A stretch of 64,000 nucleotides of DNA from Trebouxia sp. TZW2008 (Eukaryota > Chlorophyta > Trebouxiophyceae > Trebouxiales > Trebouxiaceae): positions 124,001 through 188,000 of the forward strand of contig BDIU01000293.1 of NCBI GenBank assembly GCA_002118135.1, written 5' to 3'. How positions within the stretch are numbered: position 1 is the first letter of the stretch; each line of letters begins with the position of its first letter. Positions 12,001-25,600 of this stretch are shown here, piece by piece. Both the position numbers and the translations under genes were made by a program. The notes beneath the pieces were generated by a model, which searched no databases, had not been told where the DNA came from, and saw only the letters and a list, made by a program, of their open reading frames with translations.

Positions 12001-15000
12001 CCTCTTTCAACGCGCATTACACAACTTAGTGCATGGCACAGCGCAGAACAGCCAAGTAAGTTGGCTGACTCTCAGAACATTGTTGCTTCCCTACACACTC
12101 ATAACTGCGTGGAAACTTGTTCATACACGAAAGTCTCCCCTTAAGCAATTTGGTGCAAGTGTCTGGTTAATCCGCCAAGGATGACCGCAAACGCAGCTGC
12201 TTTGGGGTACCTGGTTGCTCCTGTGTCCACATGCCACAACTAGCATGGGTGGTTTATATAAGTGACTAGGCTGAGAAGACTGCAGATCCTGGAATTGCAC
12301 AAGACAGGCAACTTCTTCTGGAACAACATGCAAGTCAAGGTATGCCAAGGGGAAATAGAGGGACTGCAGACCACCTTCTTGGAGCCCTGCATTTCATGCC
12401 GACTTACGTGCAGATCCACAGCTTGCAGCAAAGAAATCACTTTTCCTGCCCTGATTGCAGATACTGGACTTGCATCAAACCAGTGACTTCTTCTGGAACA
12501 ACACGCAAGTCAAGGTATGGCAAGGGGAGGTAGAGGGGCTACAAACCACTTTTTTGGAGCCATGTAATGGCTTTTTCTGGGTTGGCTGCGTGTACGGCAG
12601 AAATGACGACGCCAACCGGTTCAACTTCTTCTGCAATGCTGCCCTGGAGTACCTGAGACACCACTCAAGTAACAAAAGGTGACTGCTTGCCGATCCAGAT
12701 CTTCTCAAATAACAGCACAAGGTACCTGCCTGCCTGTCTGCCTGCCTGTGGCTGCTGCTGTACCACCGCTGTGAAGCACCTTGAAAATTATTTCAGTCAC
12801 ACCAGGTGCTGGATAAAAAATGATGCAAGGCCCCAAACCCTTGCCTGTCTGCCTGCCTGCCCGCCTGCCTGAACTACATCACTCAAACACTGGCCTGGTT
12901 GTCTGAGTGTTGCAACGGCAAGTTCTGGGTGGCCCACATCACGCTGTTGTTCAGAATGCGGTCACCAGGTCTCAATTGCCTTTTCCCTACATCAAGAATG
13001 TTCTTATGTTGAGTGCGGTGTAACTGTGTGCAGGCCAGACATTATTCACTGTCATGACTGGCCAACAGCCCCAGTGTGCTACGGTGATAAGGGCCAGAGC
13101 AAGTCCGTCTTCACCATCCACAACCTCAACTTTGGGGCAGACCTCATTGGACGCGCCATGCAAGCTGCCCAGGTGACTGTAGCACCTTTGCCTCGTGACT
13201 GCGTTGCCCAGGGCTGTTGTGACTTTAGAGTTACCGCAAGTCGAGCCAGAAGTGTCAGCAGTGCCAATACCTGAGAGTGCAAAACCGCTGCCAGGCACAT
13301 GCTCCTGCTGATGTCGGCAACTGCTTGTCTACAAAGCATTTACTGTGAAATTGCCTACGTGTTGTAGACGACGGCGTAAATACACGGTGCATACTTTTTC
13401 TTGAAAAGTCAATGTTTTTTACACACCTTGATTTGCTGTCCATGGAGCTGGCGTTCACCGTCTCAACAGCAAACGCAGTGTTTGACAAACACTGTGGACA
13501 TGTGTATGCTTGCTGGCAGCACCAGCATGGCGCCAGTCTATCAATTGTGTACATCCACTGGCTGAGTTGTGCTGTGCCCCTGCAGGTGGGGACGACAGTG
13601 TCTCCAACATATGCTGCGGAGGTCAGCGGGCACCCCTCAGTGGCCCCCCACATGAACAAGTTCTTTGGGATCATCAATGGCATTGACATGGACATCTGGG
13701 ACCCCCAGTCAGACCAGTTCCTACCAAGGTACCTGCCTGTTCGACCTGGACATACTGCAGGTGTCTGAACACTGTTTGTGACTGAACAAGTGAAGTCCTC
13801 ATCATTGTATGCTTCTTCTGCGTCAACAACTCAAGCTCTACACTGGGCCTGTTAAGTGAAACGTTAGACCTCTTCGACAGTGCTCTGTAAGCAAATGTAC
13901 GTGTCAGCTTGTCTAGTCGCATAAGTCTTGCAGGTGAACACTGGTTGTGGGTGTGCCGCAAAAGGTTGAAATTCATTCCGTTTGTCTGAATATGCAGTTG
14001 CACATAGTGTTGTCACAATGCCTGGCAGCCTGCAATACTGCATTGCACAAACACCAGCAGCAAGACCAGACTTCAGCCAGACTTGTGGCTACATGATGTG
14101 AATCGCATCAAGAATGCCTAGAGGAAGCGCCGCTCTGTGCCAAGGCCAGATCACACAACGTTGCTTTATGCAATAGTGCATTATGTGCTGCCTGAATTTT
14201 GAGTCATGGCCTGTAATGCCACAGGAACTTTGGCGTTGATGAAGCACAGGAAGGCAAAGCTGCAGCAAAAGCTGAGTTGCGGCAGCGCATGAATCTGTCC
14301 TCAGCTGATGTGCCGCTTGTGGGAGTTGTGACCCGGTTGACTCATCAGAAGGGCATCCACCTCATCAAGCATGCGGCCTGGAGAACCCTAGAACGCGGCG
14401 GCCAATTTGTGCTGCTAGGGTCTGCTCCAGACCCTAGGGTTCAGGGCGAATTCAACGCCCTGGCAGGCGATTTGGGCAGGCAGTACCCTGACAGAGCCAG
14501 GCTGTGGTTTGCGTATGACGAGCCGTTGAGTCACCTCATCTATGCTGGATGTGATCTGTTCCTGGTGCCGTCTGTCTTTGAGCCTTGTGGACTCACACAG
14601 ATGATTGCCATGAGGTGGGTTCCGTTCATCTGCGCTAGGCTTTCATTCTTCACGCTTCAGACCTCGATGCTTCACACCTTGAGTGGACATGCACAGACAA
14701 CCTCAACTCCCTGATGTGATGCATCAGTTGCTTGTTGTGTTGATGACAAGCCTGCCTGGCGAGATAGGATTTGTGCCACACATACCTAGCAGTATATGCT
14801 GGAATATGTAGTCAATGTTATTGTTGTTGCGTTGATGCTGCCTGCTTGCTCTGCATGGCATCACAGTTGCACTCTGTGTCCAGCTCTGCTTGCAATCATG
14901 CCAATCATAGTTTGACAAAGGTCTGTAAACCGCCTGACATTATAGTTCATCGGGTTTTGAGCGCTAGGGTTGGAAAACCCTGAGAAACAATCCTAATTTT

Positions 15001-16993
15001 GTGAGGAGCAATGACTTAGGATGTGGGGCTTAGAATGTTTAAGGTATTTCTTGTGTTTGCTGTGGTGGGATTCAAAAACCCAATGAGGGAGGTTATGCAG
15101 GAGCTGTAACAAGAGCTCATGACTGCCCTACCTGCCTTGCCATATTTTGCCATACCTTGCAATGCCCTGTCTTGCCCTGCCCAACCTTGCGCTGTCTTGA
15201 TGCAAGGGCACCAAGATTGCTTCTCTTGCTTCCGTAAGCACAGCGATACAACACAAATGGTTCAGGATGGCACAGACTGACCTGGTCGGAAACATTTGAT
15301 TGCTCTAGTGCATATCTAACTGGGCCTGCTGAGTCTGTCTCATACACATTTGGAATGAATGAATGAATGAATGAAATGAAGCAAAGCGAGACCATATCCT
15401 AGTTGCTGTTGTCTTGATGAATTTGCCGTGTGCTGACTTGCTGTGCAGGAACGGAACCGTTCCTGTCGTGCGCAAGACTGGACGTCTGAATGACGCAATC
15501 TTTGACATGGATGGTGACCAGGGGCAATCTGCACCAGGAGTTCATATGCTTAGTGTTCTCATTATGTCAAGGCCTGTTGCGCAGATATGGCACCATCCCT
15601 GTTGTGCGCAAGACTGGAGGTCTGAATGACACAATCTTTGACATGAATGATGACCAAGGGCAATCTGCACCAGGAATTCATCTGTTTAGTGTTCTCACTA
15701 AGGCCAGGCCTGATGCGCAGATATGGCACCTTTCCTGTTAGAGATCTCACTAAGGCCAGGCATGTTGCGCAGATATGGCACCATTCCTGTTGTGCGCAAG
15801 ACTGAAGAGTCTGCATGACACAGTCTTTGAAACGGATGATGACCAGGGGCATTTTGCACCAGGAATTTGTGGTTTTAGTGTTCTCACTATGTCAAGGCCT
15901 GTTACGCAGATATGGCACCATCCCTGTTGTGCGCAAGACTGGAGGTCTGAATGACACGGTCTTTGACGTGGATGATGACCAGGAAAGGGCAGCAGCCGCC
16001 GGCATGGAGCCCAACGGCTACAGCTTTGAGGGCACAGACCCTGGAGCACTAGACTATGGCCTCAACAGGTCAGCATTGTTTCCCAAAATCTCCCAGGCTG
16101 CCTCTTTAGACAGAGGCTCCCACTTTGAGGCCTAATGGCGTAGACTTTTCTTTTTCCTTCTTTTTGTCCCAAAATTTCTTGCTGGAGTGCTGGATTGCAG
16201 CCTCAATAGGGCAGAGTGAATTCTGCATTCCTGAAATCTGAAATTGTAAGGCTATGGCCTTAACAGGTCGAAGAAACTTCAGCTTGACCCGCTAAAGCAC
16301 AATCTCAAAAGTCAGAGAAGTTTAACACAGCAGACTGCACAATTATGGATTCAGCGTGCCAGAAGAGTTTCTGAAGTCACACATGCCCAGATATGGCTTC
16401 AGCAGGTCAATTTCATCCCCAGACTTCATTTCTATCGAGTTTGCTCCCAACACTTGAGAGTCCAGCCTGTTTGTAGGTGTCTGTTGTTGCACCTGAACTT
16501 GTTTTCAGCAATTGTTTAGGCAGCTTGGCACGCATCCAACAGTGACAAGCCAGACACCTGATATAACAAACAGCAGCTGGATAGATGACTCATGTCACAC
16601 GTGCTGCCCAGCCTGGTCGACCTGGCACAATGAACAGCACAGTACAAACCATTGCACAGTAGTCTCTCGATATAACAACTGCATTGGTGACCAAGAAAAT
16701 TGTCCTTACATCGAAATGTTCTTGTTCAAAAGTACCAGTATAAAGTACCAGTGCAGTGCTTGGTTCCCAGCTGGATCGTCCTTACATTGAGAATGTCCTG
16801 TTCTCGAGTGTGCTTATATTGAGAGATTACTGTAGCTTCAAGAGTTGAGTCATGCTGCAGAGCTTTGTCAACCTGGTACAATGAGCAGCAGCTGTGGAAG
16901 AAGCTGGTGAGGCGAGTCATGGACCAGGACTGGAGCTGGGCCAACCCAGCACTAGATTACATTGAGCTGTACTATAAAGCACTCAGAAGCTGA
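31..16993 (+). CDS. SS3: Starch synthase III (GT5), 5' end outside window
   Basis: Transfers glucose from ADP-glucose to starch chains, in the plastid if plant-like. Exons: 31-268, 879-989, 2235-2342, 2725-2842, 3444-3652, 4629-4793, 5486-5593, 7253-7417, 8173-8256, 8851-8982, 9604-9750, 10281-10438, 11046-11307, 11838-11945, 12461-12678, 13034-13172, 13586-13728, 14225-14614, 15910-16068, 16861-16993. Phases agree throughout and give 1,098 codons to a TGA. Order: acidic coiled coil (exons 1-3), CBM53-like modules (exons 4-6, 8-10, 12-13), GT5 domain (13-18), GT1-like domain (18-20). Seen motifs: KVGGMGD across the exon 13/14 junction, HCHDW, FTIHNL, VTRLTHQKGIHLIKHA, FEPCGLTQ, VVRKTGGLNDTV and a C-terminal DWSWANPALDYIELY. 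The catalytic half is complete. The N-terminus and any transit peptide are upstream. Introns are full of exon copies, MITEs and a minisatellite. Identity is firm; short linker exons (2, 3, 7) are less certain. Confidence 0.93.
1118..1156 (+). repeat. Partial copy of starch synthase exon 2 end
   Basis: About 39 bp matching the end of exon 879-989 (GLKQRYSNLLAK with changes), lying 130 bp downstream in the intron. It covers the donor side of the exon, so the working copy is the upstream one. Confidence 0.7.
1400..1745 (+). repeat. Intronic tandem duplication, about 187-bp unit
   Basis: Two head-to-tail diverged copies, about 1400-1586 and 1589-1745. Shared landmarks are TTTGCAGCTGATATGCCA, ACCAAAC.ATCTCAGAGAAG and TTGTGCTG. 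No coding content is recognised. It lies in the 1.2-kb intron between starch synthase exons 2 and 3. Confidence 0.75.
1746..1800 (+). repeat. Dispersed repeat family R1, copy 1
   Basis: Shares the core GGCCACACACAC-TTAGCACATGTG followed by GGAA.GTGGAA with copies at 5180-5262 (minus), 14745-14825, 21371-21434 (minus) and 28680-28752. All are in introns. Type unknown. Confidence 0.6.
2846..3010. mobile_element. TA-flanked MITE, family M1, copy 1
   Basis: About 165 bp flanked by TA on both sides. The ends are imperfect inverted repeats: CAGTAACTTCTCTTTGT on the left, and the complement of the right end reads CACTGACTTCTCTTTGT. Internal GTAAGGACA and AACGCAATTGGTACCCAATCACTGCATTCTG are shared with 5868-6022, 16657-16832 and 36012-36179. 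TA duplication and CAGT ends fit a non-autonomous Tc1/mariner-pogo-type element (inference). The element begins 3 bp after exon 4 of the starch synthase, so part of the splice donor is its target duplication plus its own first bases. Confidence 0.75.
3245..3336 (+). repeat. Decayed copy of CBM53 exon 5 start
   Basis: The string CGTAGAGGGAGTGACTGT plus the following 70 bp matches the first part of exon 3444-3652 (EGVTVGK...KLVFK), diverged and shortened. It is nearly identical for about 80 bp to 3928-4006, so one was copied recently from the other. Confidence 0.75.
3741..4012 (+). repeat. Further decayed copies of CBM53 exon 5
   Basis: 3741-3805 resembles the exon end (GLP...WW.VDIT), 3893-3915 resembles its middle, and 3928-4006 repeats the exon start. 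Frames are broken. Together with 3245-3336 this exon is surrounded by partial copies on both sides. Confidence 0.65.
4566..4606 (+). repeat. Partial copy of starch synthase exon 6 start
   Basis: GTGCAGGACAC.TTTGAAGT-like sequence including the acceptor, 60 bp upstream of the working exon 4629-4793. Short and frameshifted. Confidence 0.6.
5180..5262 (-). repeat. Dispersed repeat family R1, copy 2
   Basis: Inverse orientation to copy 1. Carries CCACATGTGCTAGGTGTGTG preceded by an AT-rich AATAATAAATAATCAATG stretch and followed by CCTATCCTGCCAGGC. Intronic. Confidence 0.6.
5868..6022. mobile_element. TA-flanked MITE, family M1, copy 2
   Basis: Preceded by TA at 5866-5867 and followed by TA at 6023-6024. 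Left end CAGCAGACTCTCTTTGCAAC; the right end complement begins CAGTAAGCTCTTTGTAAGG. Shares TTGTCCTTACATC and CAGAATGCAGTGATTGGTTACC with the other copies. Lies in the intron before starch synthase exon 8. Confidence 0.7.
6238..7152 (+). repeat. Five decayed copies of a CBM53 exon
   Basis: Copies of exon 8 (AELLKEARTIVNERR...) start after TGCAG or TGTAG acceptors at 6238, 6432, 6639, 6851 and 7052; the working exon is the sixth, at 7253. Spacing is about 200 bp. Copies 2 and 5 share a downstream segment ending in an in-frame TGA after GHFK; copies 3 and 6 share upstream intron; copies 4 and 5 share another. So blocks of two or three units (about 615 bp) were themselves duplicated. Copies 1 and 4 carry frameshifting deletions. 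Confidence 0.9.
7441..7940 (+). repeat. 20-bp minisatellite, about 25 units
   Basis: Units of 20 bp approximating CTGCAGGCAAAACAGTCCTT, nearly head-to-tail with single-base changes. The same motif occurs once in the coding exon just upstream (7373-7390, coding TAGKTA). The far end (7921-7977) ends with a degraded copy of the following exon sequence and its donor, GGCAGGTCAGGAATGG. The array carries no stop codon on the plus strand over most of its length, giving long but meaningless open frames. It sits in the intron after exon 8, and each unit holds a 3' splice-like TGCAG. Confidence 0.93.
8412..8800 (+). repeat. Three decayed copies of a CBM53 exon
   Basis: Copies of exon 10 (YNLAHHGDWYSCTFDV) at about 8412-8528, 8567-8688 and 8727-8800; the working exon starts at 8851. 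Copies 2 and 3 keep the CTGCAG acceptor. Copy 2 is open for 40 codons and ends at a good GTGAGT donor, but in a phase that does not match exon 11. Copies 1 and 2 share about 110 bp of downstream sequence absent from the working exon. Confidence 0.88.
9104..9170 (+). repeat. Dispersed hairpin repeat R2, copy 1
   Basis: Contains GCCTCTGTAGACAGAGGC, a perfect 8-bp inverted repeat around a 2-base centre, then TCCCATTGTGATGCCTAACG and GTAGACTTTTCTTTT. Related copies are at 16094-16160 and 20196-20258. Confidence 0.7.
9369..9404. repeat. Telomere-like inverted motif
   Basis: GGGTTTTAGGGTTTCAG followed directly by CCCTAAACCCTATACCC, so TTTAGGG-type units face each other. Intronic. Confidence 0.5.
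9454..9565 (+). repeat. Copy of starch synthase exon 11
   Basis: After a CTGCAG acceptor at 9448-9453, about 36 codons are open and closely match exon 9604-9750 (DFHTRVE.ALLGEDLA.HL.KVFKSG). It lacks a GT donor and runs to TGA. The second, downstream copy is the one that continues correctly. Confidence 0.85.
10473..10556 (+). repeat. Copy of starch synthase exon 12 end
   Basis: Repeats the last part of exon 10281-10438 including RGRP.TWVRGGWNR and the donor CAGGTAAAGCAAC. Because the donor side was copied, the upstream exon is the working one. Confidence 0.85.
10796..11000 (+). repeat. Two decayed copies of starch synthase exon 13 start
   Basis: Copies begin at about 10802 (after an ACGCAG acceptor) and about 10899 (acceptor lost). 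They match exon 11046-11307 (GAHPTQLGPLELKPVVPGAAG) with deletions. The working exon is the third. Confidence 0.85.
11556..11795 (+). repeat. Two decayed copies of the KVGG exon
   Basis: Copies of exon 14 start at 11556 and 11689 after GTGCAG acceptors. They retain VGGM and parts of VVTALGRAVQEEGHKVEVI but with deletions and changes. The working exon at 11838 carries the substrate-binding glycines. Confidence 0.88.
12286..12395 (+). repeat. Copy of starch synthase exon 15 start
   Basis: After CTGCAG, the frame ILELHKTGNFFWNNMQVKV is open for about 36 codons and matches the working exon at 12461. It then diverges and has no donor in register. Confidence 0.85.
14745..14825 (+). repeat. Dispersed repeat family R1, copy 3
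   Basis: CCTGCCTGGCGAGATAGGAT, then GCCACACATACCTAGCA and GCTGGAATATGTAGTCAATG. Lies 105 bp upstream of a family M2 element. Confidence 0.55.
14931..15103. mobile_element. MITE-like element, family M2, copy 1
   Basis: Begins CGCCTGACATTATAGTTCATCGGG and matches 56624-56790 along its length, including an internal GCTAGGGTT...AACCCT hairpin and a GTGGTGGGATTC...AACCCAATGAG right part. The right end is degraded. Flanks are CTGTAAAC and CTGTAACA, consistent with a decayed 8-bp target duplication. Confidence 0.7.
15280..15385 (+). repeat. Dispersed repeat R3 with (GAAT)n tail, copy 1
   Basis: GGGCCTGCTGA, then an ACACATTTGG/ACACGTGTAG-type stretch and (GAAT)4-5 GAAA. A second copy lies at about 58500-58605 with the same order. 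Intronic. Confidence 0.5.
15449..15860 (+). repeat. Four partial copies of the KTGGL exon
   Basis: Copies of exon 19 start after GCAG acceptors at 15449, 15585, 15721 (20 bp only) and 15773; the working exon is at 15910. Spacing is about 136 bp. Copies 1 and 2 keep an open, in-phase GT.PVVRKTG.LND frame but run into sequence with no GT donor, so they are exon starts without ends. Confidence 0.92.
16094..16160 (+). repeat. Dispersed hairpin repeat R2, copy 2
   Basis: GCCTCTTTAGACAGAGGC, then TCCCACTTTGAGGCCTAATG and GTAGACTTTTC, nearly identical in order to 9104-9170. Confidence 0.7.
16657..16832. mobile_element. TA-flanked MITE, family M1, copy 3
   Basis: Left end CAGTAGTCTCTCGATATAAC; the right end complement reads CAGTAATCTCTCAATATAAG. 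Followed by TA; the left flank is CA, so that side has mutated. Its right end is 28 bp upstream of the last starch synthase exon (16861). Confidence 0.7.
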
Positions 16994-17984
16994 GCAATTG
17001 TACTGTTCTCAATATTGCCAGGCAGCGACATTTGTTGTGATGCAGTTGATCAGCATGTGGCGCTGAAAACAGCACCAGCTTTGCCTATAGTGCTATGCTT
17101 ATATAAATTGAGAAGACACAGTGATAAATAAGCTGTCAGGCAAGCCTTGCCTACTGGTGATAGTCACAGCACAGCATATGTTGACGTTGACAGGTCGGTC
17201 AATGATTTCATCGGTGACAACAAGTCAAATGACCAAGTGAGCGGTTGTTTGTACGTCTGAAAGCTTGACATGTGAGCTGGAGTTGCAAATGCAAGGCTGA
17301 AATATGCTGCTGTGGCAAAGTGAGCTTGTTCAGACTGGCAGGGACTAATGTCAGCGAGTTACAGAATACATATGTCATGTGTTTGTTCATATCCATATCA
17401 CAGCTCTACTAGTTCTACTCAGGCTTGAAAGCATTCAGTGTAGCTTGTCAGATCCGTTTAGCAATCTTTCAATCAAATATAGTATGAAATGTAAATAACT
17501 AGGCTATTGATGATGACCTAAACACATTTATTGAATGCTTTGTAAGACTACAACAGAGCAACTGGCATTAGGTGGCAAGATCTGCGTGTGTCATAGAGAA
17601 ATCCGCAGAATCTGTCAGAGCAAACTGTCTAAGTAGTGTCTACACGATCACGCTCAGGCAAAAATAGCTCAGCTCAAAGTTCAAGCGCTTTGACAAGCAT
17701 ACTTGATTCTCCAAATGCTATGTGAATCAGTGAGCCCACACCAGCACACAGGAAAACATCATGGCATGCTGTCTCAAGAATGGGACCATCATAAGGCTAT
17801 TGAACAACATGCAAAGCTCTCTGTATGCTCTGGAGCACCGTCTGAGAGTCTGGCATATTGAGTTGCCAAAGCCATGCCACATGCAGCCTTGCAAAGTAGG
17901 CAGGCAGCTTCTTGCAGCAATGTCACAAACGCCCATATGCAGTGTATTCACCCAGCTGCAGATTTTGATCGTACAGAGATTGGA
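16994..17984. other. Convergent intergenic region
   Basis: Separates the 3' ends of the starch synthase (+) and DUF3431-like gene A (-). No coding region or recognisable repeat was found. A TGTAA occurs at about 17488, but I would not call a polyadenylation site from it. Confidence 0.5.
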
Positions 17985-19636
17985 TCAGTCCCACTGATTG
18001 ATGTCCAACACTTCTGCAGCTTCCCCAAAGATCATTTTCCAGGTGTACTCAAACACCATGCCTTTGTCCCAAGCACTCAGCTCAGTGTTGTCATCAATCC
18101 ATTGTAAGCACTCTTGGTAAAAGCTTCTGGAATGCATCAGCACTCTGTCTCTGCTGACAACAAACTGACCCCCACCTTGCACATGGACTTCTTCTGGCAT
18201 GGGTCCCAATTCATGCCTGAAAAGCTGTTCCCAGGCAAGAGACATGCTGTATGCCACCTTATGGTGATACTCATTTTTGTTGAGATGCCGCATGTGCTGA
18301 GCCAGGTGTATGTGCCACAGGAAGCCTGCCCTATTGAGACTGACAAAACCTGGCAGACTGTCCCATTGTATCAACTTCATGTCCTCTTCCTGCAAATCCA
18401 GCAAGTCTGTGAGAACAGCGGCTTTCCCTGCTTTTTGATTCGTTCAGCCTTTTCAAGGCTATAATCTACTATGGTCTTACCGCCTTCATTTGAGAAGGCA
18501 GCTGCAATAGACTACAGCGACAGCAAGATGCTGCCACAGTGCCAGCATATGGTGCTTGAGGGCCAATAATATAACCGAAGCAAAAGGGCTGGTTGGCAAC
18601 CACTTTCATGGCATAAATAGCAAGCAAAGCGTGATGCCATGGAAATATGTAAGGCTTGGAGATAGTGGTCAAGGTTGCATTGCAAGGAAGTGCTTTGTAC
18701 ACAGTGACAACACTTGTAGTTGTTTTGTGACTTGAACACATGTAACACAGCGAGTGTGTGCACTGTCAAAATCACGCCGCAACATCGTGCAAGCTCCCAC
18801 ATTTGCCTCGTCATGAATGCGTGCGCTGGGAGTACAGTCAACACGAACACTGAAGGCATGTCACTGGAACAAGCAACCCTGAATGCATGTCGCAATGTAC
18901 AATGAATGCATGTCAAGATTTCAGTGACAGTTGCTGGTTAAGCAAAAAGTTGCAGCACTCTAGATCCACGCAGCAGAATTTGCAATTGTGCTGGGAGACG
19001 CTGACCTTCTTTGCATCTGCATCAATTCGGTGCGCATGAATGAAAGCCATATGCCTTGGCAGGCAGTCATAGTAATCCACTATGAACTGCAAGTATGGCG
19101 AGGCTTCCATGCCGTCATGAACAGCTGTGACATGTGATGCATCTCTGTCCTTCTTATTGTAGACAACAAAAGGCATAATGCCTGGAAGGTAGATTGCTGC
19201 CCAGGCTATATCCTCCTCATACCTATATGCATGCACAGGCATTTTGCAAGGCGTTGCTCGACTCGAAACCGCCTGCCACGCCAACACAGGAACAAACTTG
19301 CGCAAGGCGCATATTGCCTGCAGATATGGCATGCAGAGCATGATTTCGCGACTGCAAAGTGTTGCGCAAATCCTGACCTGGCTGCAATAAGCAGAGAATC
19401 CTCGCCAACCACGCCCGGTCCCCACCACACACCTTCAGAGCACCTCGTCTGCAGCACGGGACCTTCGCTATGCAGTGCAGGGCAGTTCGTGCGCGACACA
19501 AGGTGTCGTGCTCCGACGTCTCAGAGTCAGCGGCACGGCAAGGGGACCCGCCAATCACCTCTGACTGGAATGCAGCACGACCGAGGCTGTAGAGCACTGC
19601 AATCACAAGCAATTGCAGACGGTGTGCCCCTGGCAT
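17985..19636 (-). CDS. Secreted DUF3431-like protein, paralogue A
   Basis: Four exons read downwards: 19636-19559, 19448-19378, 19222-19006, 18389-17985, giving 256 residues with all phases in agreement. It starts with a hydrophobic signal-peptide-like MPGAHRLQLLVIAVLYSLG. Exon 2 encodes WWGPGVVGEDSLLIAAR. Exon 3 carries RYEEDIAW, VVYNK, YLQFIVDYYDCLP and FIHAHR, a pattern fitting the DUF3431 family, whose function is unknown. Exon 4 holds HELGP, GGGQFVVSRDRVLMH and WDKGMVFEYTWKMIFGE. Every exon has a counterpart in gene B (47120-48589), which supports the borders. The exon 1 donor rests on phase and on the same architecture in gene B. Family name is moderately sure; reality of the gene is well supported. 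Confidence 0.8.
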
Positions 19637-20316
19637 TGCCCGTCAAGAGACGGACAGCTGCAGCTGCACAGGTCAGACGACGTGATCCGTTCCGTCGAAC
19701 ACCGCTTCAATGGCCCCCAGAATTCCGAACGACTGACATGCTGATCGTCGCGGTATGCGCAATCAGACTTGGCATATTTGTGCGACAGCCGTGCTAATTT
19801 GTGCAGGTCGCGGGGCAGCTGTATTCTGCTTGCAGAGTTTCACGTAATCCGTCGTAACACGCTCGGCGAAGCCGACTAGGACGGTCCTGTTCGTCTTCTT
19901 CCATGTGCCAATGTTTTCTTTTAAAAGAAACATACATATGGGAAGAGAAGCCAAAGTGCTCGCTACTTTGCACGCTACTGGTCATGCAGACGAAGAGGGT
20001 CTGCTGTGAGGCGGCTCCCAGGCTGTCGGTACCTGGGCAGTGCCTGGTAACGTTTAACGTTCTCAGGGTTTTTGGCCAACAGCATGACCGCACTGCAAGA
20101 TGCAGGAAAGCTCTTGACATCTGAGTCAGCAAGCTGCGTGTTGCAAGTTTGCTGCTGAATCAAGCGCTAGCAATGCACATCACACGCTGTCAGCTCGGGC
20201 TGCTTCTATAAACAGAGGCTCCTGTGATTACGCCTACTAACTAAAAATTTCCTTTTTTGCATCATGCAACTGTTCATTTGATGCATTCATGTTGCAGCAG
20301 CAGCAGCAGCAGCAGC
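19637..20316. other. Intergenic region between gene A and SRP54
   Basis: Holds hairpin repeat R2 copy 3 and a perfect palindrome TTTCTTTTAAAAGAAA at about 19915-19931. It must contain the gene A promoter and the SRP54 3' end; no specific element is recognised. Confidence 0.45.
20196..20258 (+). repeat. Dispersed hairpin repeat R2, copy 3
   Basis: CGGGCTGCTTCTATAAACAG, AGGCTCCTGTGATTACGCCT, then an A/T-rich end. More diverged than the two copies inside the starch synthase gene. Confidence 0.55.
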
Positions 20317-25009
<4,693 letters not shown>

Positions 25010-25600
25010 ATGGCAAAGGCCGCCAGCGGCTCACAAGCGGGGCAAGTGGTACCCAGAGGTGCCGGCTCTCGACAAGTTTCTGGTCCACCCACCGGGTCAC
25101 AGGGAGCTTTGCGGCGAAGACCAAGTAAGCAGACTAGCACTTTCAAGCAGCCCCATACTGCAGAAGTTGTCGTGGATGATGGCCACCTTGATGAGATTGA
25201 CACAATCTCGCCCCACTTGCAGCGTCCACTCGAGGAGGTGGGGGTGGCCTACGGCAGGGTGTGACCAATTTCTACACAGATGAGTCACCAGGGATCAAAG
25301 TATCGCCGGTATGGTCTGCCAGCTGCAATTCAATATGACTCTTCCTTTCAGTGAGCTTTGTGAGCTGAGTCACAACATGTGTGGTGTGCCACAGGTTGCT
25401 GTGATGATATTGAGCCTGGGCTTCATTGCTTTTGTTACAGTTCTGCACATTGTTGGCAAGGTAAGGGCTAATGTGAGAATCACATGAATGACTGACCAGT
25501 TGTTTTGTCAGAAAGACTTCTTGTGTGACAATGATGCAAGGCAGCAAGTCTTGAGTGCTTCCGACCAATTTACTTATTCATGCAGCTGCGAGGGAACTGA
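25010..25600 (+). CDS. SEC61B: Protein transport protein Sec61 subunit beta
   Basis: Small tail-anchored subunit of the ER protein-conducting channel. Four exons, 25010-25124, 25223-25308, 25395-25460 and 25586-25600, give 93 residues, normal for the family. The N-terminus is Ser/Gly/Arg-rich (MAKAASGSQAGQ, LRRRP), then STRGGGGG and the diagnostic NFYTDESPGIKVSP. Exon 3 is the single membrane helix (VAVMILSLGFIAFVTVLHIV). The last exon has only four codons plus stop (LRGN). Each exon is too small to stand out alone; the gene was recognised by joining them in phase. The acceptor TTGCAG at 25217-25222 was chosen because it alone gives the conserved glycine run in frame. SRP54 lies head-to-head at 511 bp. 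Confidence 0.92.

Noticed and set aside
19231..19797. 188-codon plus-strand open frame
   Set aside because: It overlaps exons 1-2 of DUF3431-like gene A on the other strand, whose layout is confirmed by paralogue B.
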